The notes below the pieces were generated by a model that was not told the DNA's origin, searched no databases, and was given only the letters and a program-made list of their open reading frames with translations. Below are positions 22,401-31,700 of a DNA stretch of 64,000 bases, piece by piece. Source of the stretch: Tenrec ecaudatus (Eukaryota; Chordata; Mammalia; Afrosoricida; Tenrecidae). The translations under genes were made by a program, and so were the position numbers. Each line of letters starts with the position of its first letter. The first letter of the stretch is position 1. The DNA lies in contig NC_134539.1 of NCBI RefSeq assembly GCF_050624435.1, forward strand, positions 143,068,025-143,132,024, read 5' to 3'.

Positions 22401-23115
22401 TTGCTTCCAACTCCTTGCAATTGTGAACTGTGCCGCAATGAACATTGGAGCACAGATGTCTGGTCTTGGTTTGTTCCTTGCCTCTTCTGGGTATATGCCC
22501 AGTAGGGGGATTGCTGGGTCATATGGTAACTCTATTTCCATCTGTTTTAGGTATCGCCAGATTGATTTCCATAGTGGCTGTACGTACTTACAGTCCCACC
22601 AGCAGTGGATGAGAGTTCCTGTCTCCCCACAGCCCCTCCAACACTTGTTGCTTTCTGATTTTTTGAATTGGGCTACCTTTGAGGGTGTCAGGTGGTACCT
22701 CATTGTTGTTTTAATTTGCATTTCTCTTATGGCTAAAGATCGGGAACATTTTCTCATATGTTTGTTGGCCATTCGGATTTCTGTCCCTGTAAAATTTCTG
22801 TTTAAGTCCTTTGCCCACCTTTCAGGTTGGCTATTGGTTTTTTTCTTTTTGGAATCTAGCAGAGTATTGTAAATTTTAGTAATAAGGCCTTTGTCTGATG
22901 TGTCATTGCTAAAGATGTATTCCCAGTCTGTGGACTCTCTTATTACTCTCTTATTGAATTCTTTAGATGTACACAAGTGTTTTATCTTCAGTATATCCCA
23001 TTTGTCAATTTGTGCCTCCTCTGTGTTTGTGTCCTTCCCTATTTCTGATAGCCTGTGTATTCCCTGCGCCAAAGTTCTCAAGTTGGTCCCAATTCTCTCA
23101 TTGATGGCCCTAATA
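19459..23115 (-). mobile_element. L1 insertion, 5'-truncated, 3.65 kb, with 15-bp target-site duplication and tandem 3' ends
   Basis: The 15-mer cagactgcacttttt lies at 19444-19458 and again at 23116-23130, exactly bounding the element. On the minus strand it starts inside ORF2, passes the ORF2 stop near 22209, and runs through a long 3' UTR (about 19590-22200). It then has two successive L1 3' ends: one ending near 19587, an A-rich spacer (19549-19586), and a second ~90-bp 3' end at 19462-19548. Both lie within one target duplication, so they probably integrated together. A CA/TA-rich expansion sits at about 20222-20282. Confidence 0.92.
22209..23081 (-). pseudogene. L1 ORF2p C-terminal fragment (290 codons open)
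   Basis: This is the C-terminal part of the L1 endonuclease/reverse transcriptase protein. It includes WDILKIKHLCTSKEFNK, KDLNRNFTGTEIRMANKHM, MRYHLTPSKVAQFKKS, and the cysteine-rich CWRGCGETGTLIHCWWDC motif typical of the ORF2p C-terminus. It ends near EVSQAQKDKYNMSPLR. The endonuclease and reverse-transcriptase domains are missing through 5' truncation, so the fragment cannot mobilise itself. The frame is still open without stops, which suggests a fairly recent insertion. Confidence 0.93.
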
Positions 23116-23337
23116 CAGACTGCACTTTTTACCGAAGGTTTAGGGCAACGCTGTTTCCAGCAAGTCTATCAGAACCAGTTTTTTTTTTTTCTCCAATAGC
23201 ATGTGTTCAGTCTGTCACATTTTTGCCATTCTCACAATTATTTCAAACTTTTTCATAATACAGTCAGTCACACACTTGGTAAGACTATCAGGTTAGCATA
23301 ACTAACATAACTTCCATATGCACTGAGAAAGCAAAGA

Positions 23338-23735
23338 GAAGCCCTGGGGGTGTAGTGGTTATGGGCTGCTAATGGCAAGGTCTGCAGTTCAAAGCCACCA
23401 GCTACTCTTCGGGAGAAAGACAGGGCTTTCTACAACTAATTAACGAATTAGTCTTGGATGAGGGAGGGGTAAAAATGAGGAGCTGACATCAAGGGCTCAA
23501 GTGGAAAGCAAGCTTTTTGAGGCTGATGATGGCAACAAATGTGCAAAATGTGCTTGACACAATAGATGGATGTATTGATTGCAGTTAAGAGTTGTAAGAG
23601 ACCCCAATAAAAATGATTAAAAAAAAAAAGAATTAGTCTTGGAAACTCACACGGGCAGTTCTATCCTGTGTTCTATAGGATCGCTTTGAGTCAGCATCGA
23701 CTCAATGGCATTGAAGTTTTGTTTTTTTTGAAACT
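23338..23735 (+). mobile_element. AfroSINE split by an L1 tip
   Basis: The SINE head (23338-23458, 'agccctgggggtgtagtgg') and tail (23630-23735, 'tttgagtcagcatcgactca') are separated by a 171-bp L1 3' end at 23459-23629. The 14-mer gaattagtcttgga is present on both sides (23445-23458 and 23630-23643). Confidence 0.93.
23459..23629 (+). mobile_element. L1 3' tip inserted in an AfroSINE (14-bp target duplication)
   Basis: It begins inside the L1 3' UTR ('gagggaggggtaaaaatgag') and ends 'accccaataaaaatgatt' with an A-run. The exact duplication gaattagtcttgga on both sides shows a single target-primed insertion. Confidence 0.93.
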
Positions 23736-23754
23736 GAGCGAGAAAAATGGGGTT

Positions 23755-23865
23755 TTCCACTCCCAGGAAGATTTAGTCTCAGAAACTCACAGGGGCAGTT
23801 CTGCACTGTCAATGCGGGGTGACTATGAATCAGAATAGATTCAATGGCAGTGAGTTTGGTTTTGG
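23755..23865 (+). mobile_element. AfroSINE 3' part
   Basis: 'ggaagatttagtctcagaaa' and 'attcaatggcagtgagtttg' give the SINE second half. Confidence 0.8.
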
Positions 23866-24096
23866 GTGATGGGAAACCCCAAAAAAGCTGTGACTCGCTT
23901 CATTGCAGTGACCTGGAACCAAACCTCCAATAGCTCCCGAGGTTATGCCTGTAATCAAGTGCCTGGAAGAACGTTAGGGCAGAGAACTGTGGCAGCGCCC
24001 AGGCTGCTGCTTACATATCGAGAGGTCGTTCCTGAAGCTGATTGCCTTCCATTTTAACTGTGCTGCAACCTCCTTGCTAAATGGTTCAGTTACAGC

Positions 24097-24099
<3 letters not shown>

Positions 24100-24143
<44 letters not shown>
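24100..24143. repeat. (CA)n microsatellite
   Basis: A perfect CA run of about 44 bp. Confidence 0.97.
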
Positions 24144-24146
<3 letters not shown>

Positions 24147-24607
24147 TCATTTTAAGCATGTTTTGAGTTTAAACTGTGACTTAATCCTTGGTGACAAAAT
24201 TATTTTGAGAGCCAGCCCTCCCTTAAGCAAAATTGTCGCAACCTAGAACCCAGGCAGGTTCTAAATCCTAAATCCCCTCTGGGAACAGAACACTTGCCTC
24301 TTACATTTACAATGTTGCTGTTTAGGCCAATTAGGTGAAATTGAAGAGGGCAGTTGTTCTTAAAAGATGGGCATGCAAAGTATCCAGTCACCGAAACAAT
24401 GTTATGTGCATTTTAAAATGCTACTTAGTACCAATCAAAGTATTCCCTTGGAGAACAGACTCACTAGTTTTCTTTTGAAATCGGTACACTGTGGAGCCCA
24501 GATCAACTCCATTTGTAGGATTTTCTCCAATGCACATGCTCTGTTGCTGAGCACCTTCGCCAGTAGAAACAGAAAATCATCTTTGGTTATTGTTTCACCA
24601 CTTGGTA

Positions 24608-25775
24608 CCAAGAAGCCTTGGTGGTATAATGAGTTATGGTTTTTTTAAAAAACTCATTTTATTGGGGGCTGGTACACCTCTTATCACAATCCATCCATCC
24701 ATCCATTGTGTCAAGCACATTTGTTGCCATCACCATTCTCAAAGCATTTGCATTCTGCTTGAGCCCTTGGTAGCAGCTCATTTTCTCTCTCCCTCTCCGC
24801 TCCCCTCTCCCTCATAAACCCTTGATAATTTAGAAATTATTTTGTCCATCCCCCAGAGAGGAGGTTATATGTAGATTCTTGTAATCGCTTCTTCCTTTTC
24901 ATCCCACCCTCCCTTCACCCTTTGTCCTGGATTCCGTTTCCTGTTCCAATCTGTACCAGTACATCTGTACACCCTCTGGTCTAGCCAGATTTGTAAGGTA
25001 GAACTGGGATCATGATATTGGGGGTGGGGGAGCATTTAGGAACCAGAGGAACATTCTGTTTCTTCGTTGCTACCCCGCACCTTGACTGGGTCATCTCCTC
25101 CCTGCGACCCTTCTGTAAGGGGATGTCCAGTTGCCTACAGATGGGTCTTGGGCCCCCATCTGCACTCCCCCTCATTTACAATGATTTGATTCTTTGTTTT
25201 TGATGCCCAATAATTGATCCCTTCTACACCTCATGTTCACACAGGCTGGTCTGCTTCTTCCGTGTGGGCTTTGTTGTTTCTGAGCTAGATGGGTGCTCAT
25301 TTACCTTCAAGTCTTGGACCCTAGATGCTATCTTTTGATAGCTGGGCTCCATCAGCTTTCTTCACCATGTTTGCTTATGCACCCGCTTTGTCTTCAGCGA
25401 TCCTGTCGGGAAGGTGAGCATCATGGAATGCCAGTTTAATAGAACAAAGTATTCTTGCATTGAGGGAATACTTGAGTGGAGGCCCAATGTCCATCTGCTA
25501 CCTTAATATTAAACCTATAAACATATGCACATAGATCTATTTCCCTATCATATATATTTACATATGTACATACCTGTATTTAGACCTCTGTAAATACCCT
25601 TTGCCTCCTAGTTCTATTTCCTTTTATTTTCTTGTCAGTGGGTTATGCTTTACAGTGACCCACCAGCTGTTCTACAGGTCAAAGACTTAGTCTTGGAGAC
25701 CCACAATGGGCAGTTCTGCCCTGTCCTATGGACAGATGCTGAGTTTGAATAGACTTGATATGAGTTTTTTTAAGT
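24608..25775. mobile_element. AfroSINE (plus) split by a 1-kb L1 (minus, about 24639-25638)
   Basis: The SINE head 'agaagccttggtggtataat' ends at about 24638. Its body resumes at 25648 with 'gtgacccaccagctgttc' and 'agtcttggagacccac'. Between them is an L1 3' UTR in minus orientation, from 'ctcattttattgggggctgg' to 'ctcctagttctatttcc'. The flanks tgagttatg and tgggttatg look like a short target duplication with one mismatch. Confidence 0.85.
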
Positions 25776-26198
25776 CACCAGAAGCCATTGATCTGAATAA
25801 AAGTTATCTACATCTCGTATCCTTTTACACCAATCAAAATATGTAGGAACAGTTAAAAAAATATGTAGGAACAGTAAGGAAAGAGAACCTTGGAGGATGA
25901 AGCATCCCCAGTAAACCCAGATCCTTGTGCTACACTGCTCTGTACGATTTCACATTGTCAAGGCCTGGGATGGGAGGCTGGTTTCCTTCAGGTTGGCAGA
26001 TAAGATCACCAATGGATGTTTTCCTCTGGTTTAAGTCCCATTCAGAGACAGCTTTGTATTTGGTGCTTGACAAGAGATGAGAATACTTAATGTCTCTCAC
26101 CCTAAGGAAAGGATCTGTTTGGCCTTCACTGGAAGAAGGGAAAGCCCACACACCACCGGGACAAGTTCTAGTTGATACATCTGTTCAGTGGTTTACCC

Positions 26199-26275
26199 AT
26201 GAGGGGCTTCAAAGTTTGTGGGAAATGAACTAAGATAATGGACTTTCTTCCGTCAGCTTTTTGAAGCCCCTCATG
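26199..26275. mobile_element. Small palindromic MITE, copy 2
   Basis: 77 bp with near-perfect inverted ends: 'catgaggggcttcaaa' on the left and 'tttgaagcccctcatg' on the right. Confidence 0.8.
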
Positions 26276-26279
26276 TTTC

Positions 26280-26780
26280 CTCTTGATGTCTACTACAATT
26301 CTGTGAGGTAGGCATGGTGAATGAAGGTCCTCATTTTGTTCAAGAGTCTAGAACAGAAACTCAAAAAGGTTGATCTTTTTGCTGGTACTCACATTCAGAT
26401 CCATGTCTGCCCCGCCAGCAGCATTTGTTTGGCACCGCTAGGTGGCTACAAAGTGCAGATGAGCTTGGAGGGCTGAATAACATGCTCCACTATATACGCT
26501 CACTCACTGGAGAGAGAATGGTATCCTAACAGGGGACTGACTGCTGGGAGATGACACAATACCTGGGACTAAATGTCGAAAACAAACCACTCTGAAAGAT
26601 AACCGATAGCCAAGGGAGTACCTAAGACCAACTCCCGGTGGGCAAGCATTTACGTGGGAAGCATACAAAAATAAACACCCCAGCGCTTTTATTGAACAGA
26701 AAGGAACATTCATCTGTACGCGTTAGGCTCTTGCAGGACTCATTTGGAAAGCAAAAGCGGCACTCTGAGACTTTTTTCAA
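26280..26780. other. Intergenic sequence downstream of CCDC47
   Basis: A weak MIR-like patch may lie near 26300-26410 ('ctgtgaggtaggcat'). Otherwise nothing is recognised. Confidence 0.4.
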
Positions 26781-26849
26781 GTAGTTTAATATACGTCCAT
26801 AGGTAGTTCATACGAATGCTTAATTACAAAATTAGCTGCCATGGTCCAA

Positions 26850-28645
26850 GTGTATGGGACTTTAAGAAAGCTTTTATTAATCAAAAGATAGCTATGCATA
26901 TCATCATTGATTTCTATAATGTATTTAAAGGTTTATAAACAAGACTATTTCTAGGATTATATATAGCATTAAGATAATTCATTTTTGTTACTTTTGTTAA
27001 TAACTTAATTTCATAAATGGTTAAAAAATAGTACATTCACATCTCCATTTACATTTCTGCATGAATCTGGAGAAACATCCACGTGAAAAGTTCCCGTGCA
27101 GTCACAAAGGCAGCCGCACACGCGTTCTCACGGCAGCTTCTGGTTACTGCCTTTGAAAAGACCTGCACGCACAGCCCCGCCAAGAAAATACCCACCTCCC
27201 TCCCGCTCCCAGCAAAACCCAGCCCTCTTCCATCCTCAGCAAAAACTACCTGGCTCAAGCAGTGACTAAAAAATGCTTTCTTGGTAGGAAGCATTTATAA
27301 AATGCAGAGATCTGACAAGCTAAATGCTTGTGCAGACAGAAGGGCACCTCCCTCAGAGCCTCATCCTCAAGAGGCAGAAAGAACTCCCACTAGTTTAGGA
27401 AAGCTACGTTTTAAAAATATATTTACGCATATTCATGGCCATTTTCACTGACTGTGGAAGAGATCAAAGCAGAGGGAGAAGCGAAGGTGTGTGGCCATGA
27501 CTCAGAGAATCTGTTTCCCCAAGAACATCCAATAGATGCTGTGACCAAGGAGAACATTTGAGACTTCACATAGACCACGACGTGAGCTAGGTGAAGCATT
27601 TAGTTTCTCATGCATGTTATTCACGAAAAAGGAACATACAATAACCATACAGCATACACATTGTCATTAGCTCATGATTATCACGTAGAGGGAAATTGCT
27701 CCTGTACTAGCTATCCTTAGTATTTTCCACGTATTCGTAAGTACATTAAGTCCTTGGTTATAAATGTCTGGCTAGGGACAACTCACAGTTGCCCTTTAAT
27801 TTAGGTAAATTTGCTCACACTATGAAATGATGTAACCAGCCCCCACGCACATCAAATCCTTTATCAAATCACCTTCACTTGCTGCATAGGCAGCTTTTAA
27901 ACCATTGAAGAGGCTTCGAGCCTTTTCCTGCACTGAAGTAAGAAGGGAATGCATCTATTCTGACTTACCCACATACTGGACTCACACACTGGGGATGGAG
28001 CGCATTTGTAACCGGGTACTGCCTGTACCCTCAAACCTACAGCTATCCTGTAATAATGGCACTAGCACCGCCCACCGACAAACACATAGTGAACTACTTT
28101 ATGGTCAGAATCCCTGAAATTTCAATACCATGTATAGTGTTTTAAATTTTTCTTATTTCTTAAGTTTAAGCTACGACAAAGAAGAAAACACCAAGCAATG
28201 TTTATTGTGCAATTTCAATAGTTATTTGTAGAATTTTGGCTTAAGAGTCAGACTTCATTCATAGCCATTATAACGGCCAGGTTTCAACAAAAAGCAACAA
28301 CTGAATTAACTACCTATAAATTCATGATATTTCTTCAAACATCAAAGCACTAAAAGCACTGATGAGTCATGTTATAATTTAAAAATATTTTAAAACTATA
28401 AAGATTTCATATATCACTCCTTTTATGAAATAATCAAAATAGTTTGATTTTCTGGAAGAAAATTGCTAAAACAGAGCCCTTCCAACATGTCTACAGCTTC
28501 TGCAACACTCTAAAGCAACCGCACCACAGGCGAGGAGGCAGCTTTCACAGTTGCTGGGAGTGTGTGGGCTTGAAGGTGAGGAGCGGACGGGTCATTTTTG
28601 TCTGGGGCTTACAGATGGCACCAGGACTCCGCTCTCTGGGTGATT
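26850..28645 (-). other. CCDC47: CCDC47 3' UTR (probable extent, two candidate poly(A) sites)
   Basis: After the stop codon at 28648-28646 the sequence is AT-rich and largely repeat-free, as expected of a 3' UTR. On the minus strand AATAAA occurs at 28206-28201, followed by a GT/T-rich stretch (a proximal site giving about 0.45 kb). It occurs again at 26878-26873 (a distal site giving about 1.8 kb). Which site is used cannot be told from sequence alone. Confidence 0.55.
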
Positions 28646-28726
28646 TCACATGGCTTTCACTTTGATCTGTTTCATTTTCATTTGTTTCTTCTCCAACTTC
28701 TTTTGCTCACGTCTCAAAGCAGCTTC
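28646..28726 (-). CDS. CCDC47: CCDC47 last coding exon with stop codon
   Basis: 26 residues, [20 protein letters not shown] then IKVKAM, and TGA at 28648-28646. Acceptor ctgccag. Confidence 0.97.
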   Translation of the reverse strand, partial: EAALRREQKKLEKKQMKMKQIKVKAM

Positions 28727-31700
28727 CTGGCAGGGCAGAGAATCAAATCCAAGTGCTAAGCAAACATTATGAGGAAAACAAAACAAAACAAACTGGAATA
28801 TTGCCTATTTTATAAAAAACAACAGGCTTGAACCACAAGTGACATTTCAGAAGTTGGTTTATAAAGGAATTGTAAGTGTCTGTGCTGGTGAATGAAAATG
28901 AACTAAGCCAGGACACACCACATTCCACTCGGCTTTGTGAGTCCACTTTGAATTTTCTTACAAGCAGGAGACGTTGGGGAACTTTCAGGCAAACCTCATG
29001 TGTTTGCTTTAAAAATTTTTTTTTTATTTAATCATTTTATCGGGGGCTCATACAATTCTTATCACAATCCATACATCCATCCATTGTGTCAAGAACATAT
29101 GTACAATTGTTGCCATCATCATTCTCAAAACATTTGCCTTCTACTTGAGCCCTTAATATCTGCTGCTCATTTTCCCCCCATGTGTTTGCTCTTTAACTTT
29201 CCTTATTTATTTATACTTTACTGTGAACTGCATAAAGGTTGGCAGACCTCATTTTATTGTGCTTTGTAGAAGCTGTGTGTGTGTGTGTGTGTGTGTGTTC
29301 TGAACTCCTTGAAGGTTTGTGGCAATCTCGCACGGAGCACATCTATTAATACTGGTTTCCAGCAGCAGGTGTTCACTTCACCTCTGGGTCTCATCTTGGT
29401 CCTTCTCGGACCCTTAACCGACTGTCAGGTATAGTGTCAGCACAGCCTGTGTATGCATGGCGAAATCCCTAAATTCTGCTGGCTTGTGTAATCTGCTTCA
29501 GTGCAATGATCTGGGACTACGCTCACAATATCTCTGAGGCTGCGTGTGTAGATGTTGGCCAAAATGGAACTCCAGGGCAGCAAGCAATGAAGACTCTTGT
29601 CCCATCAGGTTACTGACTGTCCATCTCCCCTTAACAGCAGAGATGTTGAACATTAACACCATACTTCAATTTGTAGTGTTCATTGAAAATCCTATTTTCA
29701 GTAAGAAATTAGGACGCTATAGTGGAGGGGGGCTTCCAGTATAGTATACTGGTTTCATAGCAAAACGTCCAGGCTATTGTTCAGAAGTATGCTCCTCAAC
29801 GGATATACAGTAGGAAATGCAAGGGGGTTTCAAATCGCTCATAGAAAGTTCCGTTATCTTTTAATTCCTTTTTCCCATGAGCTTTTGAAGCCCCTTGTTT
29901 AAGAAAATGGGAAAGCCAAGAGGGTATGTGCATGTGGGGTATAGTTCTGGACCTCGTAAAGTATGTTTCCAATGGTGATCTGTCCATCAGTGGTTTGGAT
30001 ACAACGACTGTGGGTAGGTTTCGACACTAAACGGCAAAACCTATGCAACTAAACGAGGAGCCCTGGTGGGACAGTGGTTGCTAACTTCAAGGTCAGCAGT
30101 TCAAACCCATGAGTCCCACTCCACTGAAGAAAGATAAGGCTATTTGCCTTATTTAGGGATTTCCAGTTTTGGAAACCCCAAGCTGTAGCTCTACCCGGCC
30201 AGAGAGTAGCGCTCTGAGTCAGTGGGCTTGGTTATCTGGCTTCCAGGCCATGGCAATCTAACACGTATCCCTCTCCAGCTGTGCTGTTGGCTCGGCAGCA
30301 TGAAGAACCCAAGCAGGAGGGTCAACACCTCCATGAGAGCTCAGTTGCAAGCAAGCAGCTACAACACATGTATCAAACGTGATGTGCACAGTGGCAGAAA
30401 GGCCTAGATCATCGTGTGTATGAATGGGCCAGTGACGTTACCGATTGACTGTAGCTTCCTTCCCCTTTAATTTGTGCACACGCCTACACAGATTCACCTT
30501 AACAGTTAATAAGACACCCAAAGGAACTTTTCAAAATCTCCTTAGCTGTAGTGACAAGGAAAGTTTGTCTACCTCCAGCCGGCGCTGTTTCTCCGGATCT
30601 TCCTCATTCATGATTCGCTCCTTCTCGGCTCTCTTCTTTTCCTCTCGCCGGGATTGCGCTGCTTCCTGTCTCTGCACGTGCGTCAGCTTCAGGAAGTTCT
30701 CCTCCACTCGAGCCCGGTTCTTGTCTGCCTTTTGCTTGCCCTTTCCCCAAGGACCAAAGCATTTCATTAGAAATCCGTGTATCCAATACACACAAAATCC
30801 CAGTTAAGTGTGCTTTCATGAAACCATCCCCAAATATCTAGCACTTTCAAGTCAACCAGCTCTTCGCCTGACTCTCAAAACAAAACAAAACCACAAAAAC
30901 CTATGTGCAAGAAAAGGTGAAACTCAAATGAAAGGGTTTGGGTCTTACTTCTCTGTTGAGTCGGAATTTTTTGGCCTTATCAATAGAGTAGATCACCATG
31001 TTCATCAGGGGTAGCAAAGCCTCCATATCCTTGGGATAAGTGTTACCTGAGCCAGGTACTGCAACACACAACCATGCTCTGAGTCAATGGCAGCATTACT
31101 TTTGGGACACCCCATTTTTTCTTTTTTAAGTATCAATAGATTTTTTTTCCTAAGCTCCTTAGACAGTTAAAATGAAACAGAAGTCAAGAAATACCAAATT
31201 ATCAAAGGTCCTTTTTCCTGAAGGACCCAGAAACCATGGGTCCTGTTATACGAAGGGGTTTCAAAAAGTTTATGACAAAATTCCCTTTAGCCTTTAATTA
31301 CATTTTCCCATGGAATTATTGAAGGCCCCCTCCCCCGTATTATTTAGAGTCTCACCACAGAAATTGAAGAGCCCATGCCTGGCCCCCAACACTCACCGTT
31401 AAATGTAAACAACAGTGTCCTCTTAGTGTCAGGTAGCTTTAAAGGTTGACCTTCCCTGCCACACAAAGAAACATACATTGAAGGAAGAGTCCAGGAAAGC
31501 TATTTCTCAGCACGCAAGTCCCCCAACACTCGGATAAGTAGCCAGCACAAACATCTGCCCACCATTGAGTTAAGCACCCTCTAATGCCAATATAATCTCA
31601 GTAACCCAGAGAACTTTAGAGGTCATCAGACCTAACCATTTATCTGATGGGTGATCGCTTCTGCAACATTCTTCCAAGAAATCTCCACTCTAAATGTAAA

